This document shows positions 1-8,668 of a DNA stretch of 64,000 nt, one piece after another. The position numbers were made by a program, and so were the translations under genes. Under the pieces are notes generated by a model. It had not been told where the DNA came from. It searched no databases and worked only from the letters and a program-made list of their open reading frames with translations. Location of the stretch: contig NZ_FNUC01000003.1 in assembly GCF_900106035.1 (NCBI RefSeq), positions 806,001 to 870,000 on the forward strand, given 5' to 3'. The DNA comes from Jiangella alba (GTDB taxonomy: Bacteria; Actinomycetota; Actinomycetes; Jiangellales; Jiangellaceae). How positions within the stretch are numbered: the stretch's first letter is position 1; each line of letters starts with the position of its first letter.

Positions 1-806
1 GCACGCGGACCGAGACGAAGAACGTCAACTCGCTGCGGTCGGTCGAGCGGGCCGTCACGTACGAGATCCGCCGGCAGGCTCTGGTGCTGTCGTCGGGCGG
101 GACGATCGTGCAGGAGACCCGGCACTGGCACGAGGACACCGGCGAGACCACGTCCGGGCGGGTCAAGGAGGAGGCCGAGGACTACCGGTACTTCCCCGAG
201 CCCGACCTCGTCCCCGTCGCGCCGTCCCGTGAGTGGGTCGAGTCGCTGCGAGGCACGCTGCCTGAGCCGCCGTCGGTGCGCCGGGCCCGGCTGCAGGCCG
301 AGTGGGGCTTCACCGACCTCGAGATGCGCGACGTCGTCAACGCCGGGGCCGTGGCCCTGGTGTCCGACACCGTGGCCGCGGGCGCGTCCGCGGCCGGCGC
401 GAAGAAGTGGTGGCTGGGCGAGGTCGCCCGGGTCGCCAACGAGCGCGGCGTGGCGTTGGAGGACGCGGGGATCGGCCCTGTCGAGGTCGCGCGGGTGGAG
501 GAGCTGATCGCTGCGGGCTCCTTGAACGACAAGCTGGCCCGCCAGGTGGTCGAGGGCGTGCTGGCCGGCGAGGGCGCCCCTGACGCCGTCGTCGCCGCCC
601 GCGGCCTCGCCGTCGTCTCCGACGACTCCGCCCTCGGCGCCGCCGTCGACGACGCCATCGCCGCCCAGCCCGACGTCGCCGACAAGATCCGCGGCGGCAA
701 CCTCGGCGCGGTGGGCGCGCTGATCGGCGCCATCATGAAGGCCACCAAGGGCCAGGCCGACGCCAAGCGGGCGCGCGAGCTCATCCTGGAGCGGCTGCAG
801 GGCTGA
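1..806 (+). CDS. gatB: Asp/Glu-tRNA amidotransferase subunit B, C-terminal part
   Basis: C-terminal end of GatB, the tRNA-binding subunit of the GatCAB amidotransferase, which converts Glu-tRNA(Gln) and Asp-tRNA(Asn) to the amidated forms. The frame is open from base 3, so the start lies outside the window. Visible are the conserved [16 protein letters not shown] segment, the [10 protein letters not shown] motif of the catalytic cradle, and then the helical and YqeY-like tail that holds the tRNA elbow (last ~150 residues, ending [18 protein letters not shown]). Housekeeping gene; gatC and gatA are expected just upstream. A strong hairpin follows the stop. Confidence 0.96.
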   Translation, partial: TRTETKNVNSLRSVERAVTYEIRRQALVLSSGGTIVQETRHWHEDTGETTSGRVKEEAEDYRYFPEPDLVPVAPSREWVESLRGTLPEPPSVRRARLQAEWGFTDLEMRDVVNAGAVALVSDTVAAGASAAGAKKWWLGEVARVANERGVALEDAGIGPVEVARVEELIAAGSLNDKLARQVVEGVLAGEGAPDAVVAARGLAVVSDDSALGAAVDDAIAAQPDVADKIRGGNLGAVGALIGAIMKATKGQADAKRARELILERLQG

Positions 807-823
807 CCGTCCGGCAAGGCTGC

Positions 824-857
824 CTCGCTTCTCCCGTCACAAGGCGGGAGAAGCGAG
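824..857. terminator. Hairpin terminator after gatB
   Basis: CTCGCTTCTCCCG (824-836) and its exact reverse complement (845-857) form a 13-bp stem with an 8-base loop, starting 17 bases after the gatB stop. A second pairing, GGCTGCCTC (818-826) with GAGGCAGCC (868-876), could form instead. There is no T-run, as is usual in high-GC actinobacteria. The rest of 858-1049 shows no gene or clear signal. Confidence 0.75.
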
Positions 858-1049
858 AGCAGGGAGAGAGGCAGCCGCGCCGAGGAGACCACAACGCTGT
901 CCACCCAACAACTCGCCGCCAGTCTCGTACCCGGATCTCCATCCGCTCGACATCGGCCTCGGTTCAGACGGCCCGTATGGGCAAGGGCGCGTCGAGTACG
1001 GTTCAGCTCCTCGAAGTAGTAGCGCACCCAGGCGGGCGCACGCCTCCCG

Positions 1050-2843
1050 TCAGCCGGTGGGGCGGCCGTCGGAGCCGATGTCGATGACGATCTGGTCGCC
1101 GTAGGTGCGCCGCTCGGTCCGCGTCACCGTCAGGTCGTCGTCGAGCACCGGGAAGACGTGCACCGGGGTGAGGGTGATGCGGGCGATCTCGTCGCCGCCG
1201 CGCAGCCGCTCGACGTCGATCTCGAGGTGGCCGTAGTGCTTGCCGCCCGCCTCCAGCCGCGGGACGCCGTCGCCGGCCACCCACCGCTCGGTCTCGCTCT
1301 GGTCGGCGGTCCACCGGCTGAACGGGTTGTAGCGCAGCGGCGCGGTGTCGAGCGTCGCGCCCTCACGGCGGACGCCGCGCAGGCCGTCGCCGGCCACGCC
1401 GACGTCGTAGTAGTGGACGCCGGTGCCGTCGCCGTCCTCGTCGACGAAGCTGCGCTCGAACATCTCGCTGTGCCCGGAGATGACCGCTGCGACGCCGTAC
1501 CGCTCGAACAGCGGGTGGTAGACCCGCATCGGGGTGCCGCCCTGGCCGGACGTCAGCGCGTGGTTCATCGGCAGCCCGTGCTCGCCGGAGCTGTACGGGA
1601 CATGATGGAACTGGACGACGACGATCTGCCCGGCCGCGCGTGCCTCGGCCAGCTGCCGTTCGGCCCACGTCCACTGGACGCTGCCGGGGCCGAAGTCGGA
1701 CAGGTCGGTGCCGCCGGCCGCCTCGTACTGCTCGCGGGTGAAGTTCTCCTGCGTGTCGGTGCCCGGCCCGGTGTACTCGCGGCCGGTCAGCTTCTCGTCC
1801 GCCGCGTAGTTCGCCGCGGCGTCGTCGGGCTGGCCGTTGTTGCTGTCCAGCGTCAGCACGGTGACCGGGCCGTAGTCGACCCGGTAGTAGTTGTCCTGGT
1901 GCGCCGGGGTGCCGTTCGCGGGCCCGTCGAAGTAGGCGTGGAACTTCGCCCGCGACCGCACCACCGGGCTGCGGTCGTCGGGCGTGCCGTAGCCGCCGTT
2001 GAGCGCGCCGAAGCTCTCCCAGTTGCCGAACGCGGGCAGGATCGGCACCGACGTCAGCAGGTCGCCGCCGGCGCCGGCCGTGCTGCGGAAGAACTCGTCC
2101 CAGCCCGGCTGGTAGCCGCCGCCCTGGACGAGGTCGCCGGTGAACAGGACGGCGTCGGGGGAGCGCTGCTCGATGACGGCGAGGTTGCGGCGCAGCCCCT
2201 CGTCCTCGGTCAGCGGATAGCGCAGCACCCGCGTGCCGGACAGCGTCGTCGTCCCGTGCACCTGGTCCCAGGCCGACCCCGCCGCGGCGGACGGACGGCC
2301 GTCGGCGCCCGCGCCGGGCGCCCACTCGCGCTTCTGCACCCGTCCCAGCGGCTCGGTCTCGGAGTCGGACAGCGCGATCAGCCGGATCTGCCGCCAGTCG
2401 TCCGCCGTCGGCGCCGTCTCGAACCGGCCGCGGAAGGTCGAGCCGTCCTGCTCGACGGTGTACGTGTAGCGGGTGCCCGGCCGCAGCCCGTCGATGAGCT
2501 CGGTGTGCTTGTAGTTGTCGGCGCCGAGCAGCCACGAACCCGGCTCCAGGCCGGGGATCTGCTGCGCCCGCTCGGCGTCGGTGTAGGCCAGCTCCGGCAG
2601 CAGCTCCCCGCCGACCTCGGTGGTCAGGCTGCCGCGGATGCCGGGGCCGCGGACGGTGAGCCGTCCGGGCTCGTCGGTCTCGGTGAACCAGGTGATCCGG
2701 ATGCCCTCGCTGCTCGGACTCTGCAGGTAGGGCAGGACGCGGAAGTCGTCGGCCGACCCCGCCCCGCCGGCCGGCGCCACGGCGCCGGCCAGCAGGATCA
2801 GGGTGGCGACGCCCGCGGCCGCGAGTCGTCCGCTCTGCCGCAT
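1050..2843 (-). CDS. Secreted purple-acid-phosphatase-like metallophosphoesterase
   Basis: 597 aa. The N-terminus is a Sec-type signal peptide (MRQSGRLAAAGVATLILLAG, cleavage near APAGGAGSA). It is followed by a fibronectin-like domain as in purple acid phosphatases and then a calcineurin-like metallophosphoesterase domain. Metal-site motifs are visible: LFTGDLVQGG, FGNWES, VVQFHHVPYS and AVISGHSEMFERS. It should hydrolyse phosphate esters outside the cell; the substrate is unknown. The ATG at 2843 is chosen for its AGAGGAG ribosome site; the same frame continues upstream without a good start. It lies 11 bases after a second secreted phosphoesterase, so the two are probably co-transcribed. 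Confidence 0.9.
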   Translation of the reverse strand: MRQSGRLAAAGVATLILLAGAVAPAGGAGSADDFRVLPYLQSPSSEGIRITWFTETDEPGRLTVRGPGIRGSLTTEVGGELLPELAYTDAERAQQIPGLEPGSWLLGADNYKHTELIDGLRPGTRYTYTVEQDGSTFRGRFETAPTADDWRQIRLIALSDSETEPLGRVQKREWAPGAGADGRPSAAAGSAWDQVHGTTTLSGTRVLRYPLTEDEGLRRNLAVIEQRSPDAVLFTGDLVQGGGYQPGWDEFFRSTAGAGGDLLTSVPILPAFGNWESFGALNGGYGTPDDRSPVVRSRAKFHAYFDGPANGTPAHQDNYYRVDYGPVTVLTLDSNNGQPDDAAANYAADEKLTGREYTGPGTDTQENFTREQYEAAGGTDLSDFGPGSVQWTWAERQLAEARAAGQIVVVQFHHVPYSSGEHGLPMNHALTSGQGGTPMRVYHPLFERYGVAAVISGHSEMFERSFVDEDGDGTGVHYYDVGVAGDGLRGVRREGATLDTAPLRYNPFSRWTADQSETERWVAGDGVPRLEAGGKHYGHLEIDVERLRGGDEIARITLTPVHVFPVLDDDLTVTRTERRTYGDQIVIDIGSDGRPTG

Positions 2844-2854
2844 GGTCGCTCCTC

Positions 2855-3964
2855 TCAGTGCACCAGGGTGACGTCGCCGACGACGATGCGGTGGTCGGAG
2901 AACGGCGTCGAGATCACTCGGCCGGACTCCGGGCCGACCACGAAGTGCCGGGTGTCGACGAAAATGTAGTCGATCTTCCGGTTGCTCTCGTACGGCTTGT
3001 CGTAGTTGTCGGGCAGCCCCTCCTTGCCCATCGTCCACTCGCCCTGCCGGTGCGGGCAGGCCTCGGTGCCGAGGTTGAACCGGCGGATCACCGGCCACCG
3101 CACGTCGCGCCCGTCGACCTCCTCGAAGACGCCGTTGCCGCCGCAGCGCCGGTAGAAGAAGTCCAGCGACGGCAGGAACGGCAGCTCGTTGAGGTCGCCC
3201 ATCAGCGCGACCGGCAGCTCCCGCGTCATCGGCGTGATCGCCTCGGCGATGACCTTCGCCTGCGCGTAGTTGATCGACCGCCCGTACAGCGGGTCCTCGG
3301 CGATGTCGGGGTCGTCCGGGAACGACGTCTCGTTGATCAGCGGCAGCGGCACCTCGGTGTGCGTGACGCAGGCGCGGACCGCGACGGCGCCCGGGATGGC
3401 GACGTCGCCGCAGACCAGCTTCCGGAACCGCTGCCGGTAGTGGTAGCCGAGGTCGAGGTACGGGGTGTCGCCGAACATGACCTGCTCGGACTCGTACTTG
3501 CTGAACAGGCCCATCACGTACCAGCCGCCGGGGTTGACGACCGGGTCGTAGCAGTTCGGGATGTTGTAGTTCGTGACGACGACGTGCTCGGTCAGGTTCT
3601 CGTAGCCGGGCTGCGCCTTCAGCTGGTCGCGCATCGCGACCCACTGCGTGTAACACATCTCGTTCAGCCCGACGATCTCCGCCTGCTGCTCGACGACCTT
3701 GTTCACCGCGTCGGTCACGGGCGCACCGGTGTCGCCGCCGTTGAACCCGTTGCCGGCGAAGTTGAAGTCGAGCAGGCGGACGTTGGTCTCCTGCCGCGCC
3801 GTCGTCGTTGCCGGCGTGGTGGTCGCGGGGGTGGTGGTCGCGGGGGTGGTGGCCGCGGGTGCGGCCGGCGTCTCCATTGCCGGCGTCTCCGCGGCGGTGG
3901 CCGCGAGCGGTGCGATCAGGGCTGCGCAGGCGGTTGCCGCCAGCGTTCCGAGCGTGATCCTCAC
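2855..3964 (-). CDS. Secreted endonuclease/exonuclease/phosphatase family protein
   Basis: 369 aa, GTG start at 3964 behind GGAGG. A signal peptide (residues 1-24) is followed by a low-complexity linker of TPATT repeats (about residues 30-55), then an EEP (DNase I/sphingomyelinase-like) domain. Family landmarks: the metal Glu in VGLNEMC, MGDLNELPF (the GDLN motif) and the terminal SDHRIVVGD (SDH motif). It may act on nucleic acid or phospholipid; the sequence does not decide. First gene of a two-gene phosphoesterase unit. Its promoter region shares a 12-mer with the GntR-controlled sugar promoter at 5498-5509. Confidence 0.88.
   Translation of the reverse strand: MRITLGTLAATACAALIAPLAATAAETPAMETPAAPAATTPATTTPATTTPATTTARQETNVRLLDFNFAGNGFNGGDTGAPVTDAVNKVVEQQAEIVGLNEMCYTQWVAMRDQLKAQPGYENLTEHVVVTNYNIPNCYDPVVNPGGWYVMGLFSKYESEQVMFGDTPYLDLGYHYRQRFRKLVCGDVAIPGAVAVRACVTHTEVPLPLINETSFPDDPDIAEDPLYGRSINYAQAKVIAEAITPMTRELPVALMGDLNELPFLPSLDFFYRRCGGNGVFEEVDGRDVRWPVIRRFNLGTEACPHRQGEWTMGKEGLPDNYDKPYESNRKIDYIFVDTRHFVVGPESGRVISTPFSDHRIVVGDVTLVH
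3811..3850. repeat. Short tandem repeat in linker of the EEP protein
   Basis: A 15-base unit (GTGGTGGTCGCGGGG) is repeated about three times with small changes and encodes the ATTTP repeats between signal peptide and catalytic domain. Length variation here would stay in frame. Confidence 0.6.
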
Positions 3965-3985
3965 TCCGCCTCCAGGGTCTGGATT

Positions 3986-4003
3986 CCTGTCTAGACCGGT
4001 ATT
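3986..4003 (-). promoter_or_regulatory. Probable GntR operator upstream of the phosphoesterase pair
   Basis: Contains TAGACCGGTATT at 3992-4003, identical over 12 bases to 5498-5509 in the promoter of the sugar-transport operon. The flanking GTCTAGAC resembles the palindromes bound by HutC-subfamily GntR regulators. It lies about 25-40 bases upstream of the GTG at 3964. Co-regulation by the GntR protein at 4642-5409 is inferred. Confidence 0.5.
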
Positions 4004-4280
4004 TTGGCGGGGAGCGTAACAGGGCGCGACCGAGTTGACCAGAGGGGTTGCGACGGGGTGAGACCGGCGGTCGCGGCGGCCTGGTCCGGGCCGGGAAGGC
4101 GCGGCTGGTGGACGGCGGCGGGCTGTCGTGGCAGGTCAGCGCGGGCGGCGGTGACGGCGCGATGGTGGTGTGGTGGTGCGTGGTGGCGGCGTGGCGCTGG
4201 CGGCGATGCGGGTGCGATGCCGCGGCGACGCGGCCGCGGTGTGGCCGGGGTGTGGCCGCGGTATGGCGGCCGTGTGGTGA

Positions 4281-4329
4281 CCGTGTCGTGGCGGCGGCTG
4301 TGATGGGGCGATGCCGACGTGCGCCGCTG
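4281..4329. repeat. 49-bp direct repeat, copy 1
   Basis: Identical over 49 bases to 4476-4524, 195 bases apart, beginning CCGTGTCGTGGCGGCGGC. Perfect identity in non-coding DNA suggests recent duplication or function. Confidence 0.85.
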
Positions 4330-4334
4330 TGGCC

Positions 4335-4365
4335 GTGGCCCACCCCTCCCGGCCGGGTGGGCCAC
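4335..4365. terminator. Perfect 11-bp hairpin
   Basis: GTGGCCCACCC (4335-4345) pairs exactly with GGGTGGGCCAC (4355-4365) around a 9-base loop. It sits between the two copies of the 49-bp repeat. It could terminate transcription leaving the GntR gene on the minus strand, though it is about 280 bases from that stop. Confidence 0.45.
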
Positions 4366-4400
4366 CTACTCTACGGGCGCGTACTGACAACGTCCGCGGA

Positions 4401-4460
4401 CGCGGCGGCGGAGTGGACCTCGGCCGCGGCTGCGGCGGCGGAGTGGATCTCGGTCGTGGC
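4401..4460. repeat. 30-bp imperfect tandem repeat
   Basis: Two adjacent 30-base units (4401-4430 and 4431-4460) differ at four positions, all C in the first and T in the second. A partial third copy is at about 4522-4550. Confidence 0.7.
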
Positions 4461-4475
4461 TCGCGGGACCGGTGG

Positions 4476-4524
4476 CCGTGTCGTGGCGGCGGCTGTGATG
4501 GGGCGATGCCGACGTGCGCCGCTG
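4476..4524. repeat. 49-bp direct repeat, copy 2
   Basis: Exact second copy of 4281-4329. Confidence 0.85.
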
Positions 4525-4641
4525 CGGCGGAGTGGGCTGCGGCCGTGGTGTGAGCCGCCCGGGGATGGCCGTCACTGTCCACCTTTTCGGTCGCCATAGC
4601 AGCCCAAAAGGTTGATGATCATGGTGGAGTGGCGGGTGCGC

Positions 4642-5409
4642 TCAGCCGCCGGCGGGGCGGCTGACGTGCATCTGGATGGCGTACCGGTCGCCGCGGTAGA
4701 GGGAGCGGCCGAACTCGACCACGTTGCCCATGTTGTCGACCGACCGGCGCTCGATGAGGAACGCCGGGTCGTAGCCGGGGACCTCGAGCCGCTTGGCCTC
4801 GGCCGGGCTGAGCCGCGCGATCGACACCGTCTGCTCGGCCGACTCCAGCCGCACGCTGAACACCCTGGCGAGCACGTCGTACAACGACTCGTCGCGGTTC
4901 ATGACGTCGAGCAGGCCGGCGAACCGCGCGGCCGACAGGTTGGTCCGCTCCAGCGCCATCGGCGTGCCGTCGGCGGTGCGGATGCGCTCGATGGAGTGCA
5001 CCGGCGCGCCGGTCTCGACGCCCAGGCGCTCGGCGATGTCACGGGTCGCCGGGCGGGTGCGGGCCCGGTAGCTGCGCGAGCCCGGCGTCATGCCGCGGTT
5101 GCGCATGTCCTGGCTGAACGACCGGAAGATCTCCGAGTGGGTGAGCGTCGGCCGCTGCACGAACGTCCCCCGCCCGGACACCCGCCGCACCAGCCCGCGC
5201 GACTCCAGCTCGTTGACGGCGCCCCGGACGGTCATGCGCGCCACCCCGAACCGCTCGGCCAGCACCCGCTCGGACGGCAGCAGCGCACCGTCGCGCGACC
5301 GCTGGACCAGCGATTCGAGCACGTCCTTGATGTGCGCGCCCTTCGCGCGGTCTCCGGTCGTGAACACGTCCGGCGCGACGTCGGTCGGCTCGTGTCGCGG
5401 CCTTGGCAC
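4642..5409 (-). CDS. GntR-family (HutC subfamily) transcriptional regulator
   Basis: 255 aa. N-terminal winged helix: LLPSERVLAERFGVARMTVRGAVNELESRGLV (about residues 43-75), ending RVSGRGTFVQRP. The C-terminal UTRA ligand domain carries the typical APVHSIERIRTADGTPMALE and GRSLYRGDRYAIQMHV segments. HutC-type regulators of this kind sense phosphorylated amino sugars or sugars. GTG start at 5409 with AGGGAG upstream; an ATG-led extension would run across the divergent promoter. It is divergent from the sugar transport operon and most likely represses it through the operator at 5492-5514. Confidence 0.92.
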   Translation of the reverse strand: MPRPRHEPTDVAPDVFTTGDRAKGAHIKDVLESLVQRSRDGALLPSERVLAERFGVARMTVRGAVNELESRGLVRRVSGRGTFVQRPTLTHSEIFRSFSQDMRNRGMTPGSRSYRARTRPATRDIAERLGVETGAPVHSIERIRTADGTPMALERTNLSAARFAGLLDVMNRDESLYDVLARVFSVRLESAEQTVSIARLSPAEAKRLEVPGYDPAFLIERRSVDNMGNVVEFGRSLYRGDRYAIQMHVSRPAGG

Positions 5410-5485
5410 GGTGCGGCTCCCTTGCTCGCCAGATTGACGCCATCCTACGTACCGCCCCGGACAGTGCAGGTAGACGCGCCGGGGA

Positions 5486-5514
5486 TTGACAGCGGTATAG
5501 ACCGGTATTACGGT
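5486..5514 (+). promoter_or_regulatory. Promoter with overlapping GntR operators for the sugar operon
   Basis: TTGACA (5486-5491), a 17-base spacer, then TACGGT (5509-5514). The spacer and -10 region hold two overlapping inverted repeats: CGGTATAGACCG (5493-5504) and AGACCG-N6-CGGTCT (5499-5516). A repressor bound here would block polymerase. The start codon is at 5554. Confidence 0.65.
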
Positions 5515-5553
5515 CTCCGTCTCACCAGTCCACCATCCGACCAGGAGTCCCAC

Positions 5554-6846
5554 ATGATCGGCAGACGAAGCGGCGCGCTCGCCCTCCTCGGCACGCTGAC
5601 GCTCGGCCTCGTGGCATGCAGTCCCAGCGCCTCGGAGGGCGACTCCGGCACCAGCGGCGACGGCGACGAGGTCACGCTGGAGGTCTGGGGCTGGCGGCAG
5701 GAGGACGTCGCCGCCTACGACAAGATCTTCCAGCTCTACGAGGACGCCAACCCGGGCGTGACCGTCGAGTACGTCCCCTACAAGGCCGACGAGTACGACA
5801 CCATCCTGCGCACCGGCCTGGGCGACGCCAGCGGGCCGGACGTCGCCCAGTTGCGGTCGTACGGGCTGCTCCAGCCGCTGGTCGCGTCCGAGAGCCTGGT
5901 CCCGCTGGACGACGAGGTCGAGGCGCTGGCCGACTTCCCGGAGGAGGTGATGGACGGCGCCCGCGGCGTCGCCGACGGCCAGGTGTACGGGGTGCCGTTC
6001 GCGCTGCAGACGCTGCACGTCATCTACAACAAGGCGCTGTTCGACGAGCACGGCCTCACGCCGCCGCAGACGTGGGACGACATGATCGCGGCGTTCACCG
6101 CCCTGCAGACCGCCGGGGTCACGCCGCTGGCGGCCACCATCGCGGACACCTGGATGCTGCCGATCCAGCACGAGATCTTCGGCGCCAGCACGTACGGCGG
6201 CTACGACTACCTCGACCAGATGCTCACCGGTCAAACCGATTTCACCGGTCAGCCGTGGGTCGATTCGATGACGACCTGGCAGGGCACCAGCGAGTTCTGG
6301 GCGCCGCAGTTCCAGGGCGTGACGTACGCCGACGCGCAGGCGCTGTTCACCTCCGGCCAGGCGGCGATGTTCCCCGGCGGCATCTGGGAGCTGGCCGTGT
6401 TCGCGCAGGCCAACCCCGACCTCGAGCTCGGGATCTTCAACGTGCCGCCGCCGCCCGGCGCCGCCGTCCAGGAGACGCTGGTGCCCGGCTACGTCGACGG
6501 CTCGTTCGGCGTCTCGGCGGCGTCGCCGGACCAGGAGGCCGCCCTCGACCTCGTCCGCTGGATGGCGTCGGAGGAGTTCGGCCAGGCGTTCACCGACGAG
6601 CTGCGCCAGATCAGCGCGGTGCCCGGCGTCGAGCCGGCCGACGAGCTGCTGGCCGAGGCGCTGGAGGCGCACCTGGCCAACCCGAGCCCGTACGTCACGT
6701 ACGCGTACTTCTCCAGCGACCAGCCGACGGCGTGGGACCTCGCCTCCGAGGCGCTGTCCGACTTCGTCCTCGGCGGGGCCACCGCCGAGGAGGCCGCCGG
6801 TCACATCCAGCAGGGCGTCGGCCAGTGGTTCGAACCGCAGTCGTGA
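5554..6846 (+). CDS. CUT1 sugar ABC transporter, substrate-binding lipoprotein
   Basis: 430 aa extracytoplasmic solute-binding protein (family 1). Lipoprotein signal with lipobox LVAC, Cys22, then a Ser/Gly-rich linker. The mature part begins EVTLEVWGWRQEDVAAYDKI and contains typical family-1 features (VYGVPFALQTLHVIYNKALFDE; AAMFPGGIWEL). ATG at 5554 is preceded by CAGGAG; the frame extends upstream to 4612 without support. First gene of a tightly overlapped operon running to 11774, headed by a GntR-controlled promoter. The substrate is probably a sugar handled by the kinase and SIS protein downstream. Confidence 0.93.
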   Translation: MIGRRSGALALLGTLTLGLVACSPSASEGDSGTSGDGDEVTLEVWGWRQEDVAAYDKIFQLYEDANPGVTVEYVPYKADEYDTILRTGLGDASGPDVAQLRSYGLLQPLVASESLVPLDDEVEALADFPEEVMDGARGVADGQVYGVPFALQTLHVIYNKALFDEHGLTPPQTWDDMIAAFTALQTAGVTPLAATIADTWMLPIQHEIFGASTYGGYDYLDQMLTGQTDFTGQPWVDSMTTWQGTSEFWAPQFQGVTYADAQALFTSGQAAMFPGGIWELAVFAQANPDLELGIFNVPPPPGAAVQETLVPGYVDGSFGVSAASPDQEAALDLVRWMASEEFGQAFTDELRQISAVPGVEPADELLAEALEAHLANPSPYVTYAYFSSDQPTAWDLASEALSDFVLGGATAEEAAGHIQQGVGQWFEPQS

Positions 6847-7778
6847 CGTCCGGGCCGCGGCGGCCGGCGCGGTATCGCGCCGGCCGCACCGGCCTGGGCT
6901 GGATCGCCGGGTTCACGCTGCCGGCGCTGCTGCTGTACGGCCTGCTCATCGTCGTGCCGCTGGTGACGGCGTTCTACTACGGGTTCTTCCACTGGGAGGG
7001 CACGCAGCGGGCCGGGTTCGCGGGCCTGGGCAACTACCAGGAGGTGCTGACCCGGTACCCGCTCGGCGACGAGATCCCGGTCGCGCTCTGGCACAACGTG
7101 CTGTTCTTCGTGGGCACGATGGCGATCCAGAACACCGTCGGCCTCGGTCTCGCGCTGCTGCTCTACCGCAACCCGCGGTGCAAGCGGTTCTTCCAGACGG
7201 TGTTCTCGCTGCCGTACCTGATCAGCCCGCTGATCGTCGGCTACCTGTGGTCGCTGCTGCTGAGCCCGTCGTTCGGGCCGGTCAACTACGTGCTGCAGTC
7301 GGTCGGGCTGGACTCGTGGGCGCGGCCGTGGCTGGGCGACCCGGACACCGCGCTTCCGGTGCTGATCCTCGTCAACGCGTGGCAGTGGATCGGCGGGCCG
7401 ATGCTGATCTTCCTCGCCGCGCTGGGCGGCATCCCGCGGGAGCTGGAGGAGGCGGCGGCGCTGGACGGCGCGTCGTCGGTGCGGGCGTTCTGGAGCGTGC
7501 GCTTCCCGCTGCTGATGCCGGCGGTCGGCGTCATCACCGTGCTCACGTTCATCGGCTGCTTCAACATCTTCGACCTGGTCTACGCGCTCGGCGGGTCCGA
7601 CGGCGGCCCCGGCGGCGCCATGGACGTGCTCGGGCTGCTCTACTACCGCACCGCGTTCGAGGGCGGCACCAACGCGATCGGGGAGTCGTCGGCGCTGGCC
7701 ATGATGATCTTCGTGCTGATCTTCGGCGTCGCGATCGTGCTCGAGCGGTTCCTGCGACGCCGGGAGGTGGCCTCGTGA
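6843..7778 (+). CDS. CUT1 sugar ABC transporter permease (MalF/UgpA type)
   Basis: 311 aa, six predicted membrane segments beginning ALLLYGLLIVVPLVTAFYYG. The EAA loop, which contacts the ATPase, reads ELEEAAALDGASSVRAFWSV near residue 200. GTG start at 6843 overlaps the previous TGA in the GTGA arrangement, implying translational coupling. No ATP-binding gene is present in this operon. Such transporters in actinobacteria commonly share one MsiK-type ATPase encoded elsewhere. Confidence 0.93.
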   Translation: MTSGPRRPARYRAGRTGLGWIAGFTLPALLLYGLLIVVPLVTAFYYGFFHWEGTQRAGFAGLGNYQEVLTRYPLGDEIPVALWHNVLFFVGTMAIQNTVGLGLALLLYRNPRCKRFFQTVFSLPYLISPLIVGYLWSLLLSPSFGPVNYVLQSVGLDSWARPWLGDPDTALPVLILVNAWQWIGGPMLIFLAALGGIPRELEEAAALDGASSVRAFWSVRFPLLMPAVGVITVLTFIGCFNIFDLVYALGGSDGGPGGAMDVLGLLYYRTAFEGGTNAIGESSALAMMIFVLIFGVAIVLERFLRRREVAS

Positions 7779-8668
7779 CGTCGACCCTGACTCCGCAGCG
7801 GCGCATGCGCCCGTCGCCGGCCTCGACGGGTCCGGCGGCGACGCGCTCCGGCACCGGCCTGCGCCGGGCCGGCGTGCAGTTGCTGCTGTGGCTCTACGCC
7901 GCGCTCGCGTTCGGCCCGCTGGTGCTGGTGCTGATCGGCTCGTTCCGCGACAACGCCGACATCCTGCGCCAGCCGGTCGGCCTGCCGACGTCGCTAGGCC
8001 TGGACAACTACCAGCGGGCGTGGGAGACGGCGTCGCTGGGCACGTATTTCATGAACTCGGTGGTCGTGACGGTGGCGTCGGTGACGCTGTGCGTGGCGGT
8101 GTCGGCGATGGCCGCGTACGCGTTGTCGCGCTGGCGGTTCCGCGGCCGGGCGCTGCTGGCCGCGCTGTTCATCAGCGGGCTGATGATCCCGGCGAAGCTG
8201 GGGCTGCTGCCGGTCTTCTACATGTACCAGTCGTTGGGGCTGATCGACAGCCGCCTCGGGCTGGTGCTGCTCTACGCGGCCAGCGGCATCCCGTTCTCGA
8301 TCTTCGTCATCATGGGCTTCATGCGGGGTCTCCCGACGGAGCTGGAGGAGGCGGCCAAGCTCGACGGCGCCCACGAGGGGCGGATGTTCGTCTCCGTCGT
8401 GCTGCCGCTCATGCGCCCGGCGCTGGCCGTCGTGACGGTATTCCAATTCGCTCCGACGTGGAACGATTTCTTCTACCCGCTGGTGCTGATGCGCAGCGAC
8501 GACAAGTACACCGTGCCGGTCGGGCTGACCCGGTTCTTCGGCGAGTTCGCGGCCGACCGCGCGACGCTGTTCGCCGGGCTGGTCATCGCGCTGGTGCCGC
8601 TGGCCATCGTGTTCGCGTTCGCGACGAAGCACATCATCAGCGGGCTGACGGCGGGGATGTCGCGGTGA
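7775..8668 (+). CDS. CUT1 sugar ABC transporter permease (MalG/UgpE type)
   Basis: 297 aa, six membrane segments after a basic, Pro-rich N-terminus. The EAA motif ELEEAAKLDGAHEGRMFVSV is near residue 190, and the WNDFFYPLVLM segment is typical of the MalG partner. GTG start overlaps the upstream TGA by 4 bases. It forms the membrane channel together with the preceding permease. Confidence 0.93.
   Translation: MTSTLTPQRRMRPSPASTGPAATRSGTGLRRAGVQLLLWLYAALAFGPLVLVLIGSFRDNADILRQPVGLPTSLGLDNYQRAWETASLGTYFMNSVVVTVASVTLCVAVSAMAAYALSRWRFRGRALLAALFISGLMIPAKLGLLPVFYMYQSLGLIDSRLGLVLLYAASGIPFSIFVIMGFMRGLPTELEEAAKLDGAHEGRMFVSVVLPLMRPALAVVTVFQFAPTWNDFFYPLVLMRSDDKYTVPVGLTRFFGEFAADRATLFAGLVIALVPLAIVFAFATKHIISGLTAGMSR

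Larger units (their letters stand above)
4004..4641. other. Gene-free repeat-rich stretch
   Basis: About 640 bases without a convincing gene. Open frames on both strands translate to Arg/Gly/Ala-rich shadow sequence. It holds a 49-bp direct repeat, a 30-bp tandem repeat and an 11-bp hairpin (listed separately). A copy of the GNTR-gene 3' end is not seen; no RNA gene was recognised. Confidence 0.6.

Noticed and set aside
1158-2969. Long plus-strand frame opposite the phosphoesterase
   Set aside because: Antisense shadow typical of GC-rich DNA: Val/Leu/Arg/Gly-rich, no domain, no ribosome site. The same applies to other long antisense frames such as 20211-23471, 25828-28086 and 31464-33140.
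4048-4599. Coding frames in the repeat-rich gap
   Set aside because: Arg/Gly/Ala-rich translations on both strands, no ribosome sites, interrupted by non-triplet repeats.
4612-5553. N-terminal extension of the sugar-binding lipoprotein up to 4612
   Set aside because: It would run antisense through the GntR gene and bury the signal peptide; the ATG at 5554 has a ribosome site and a proper lipobox.
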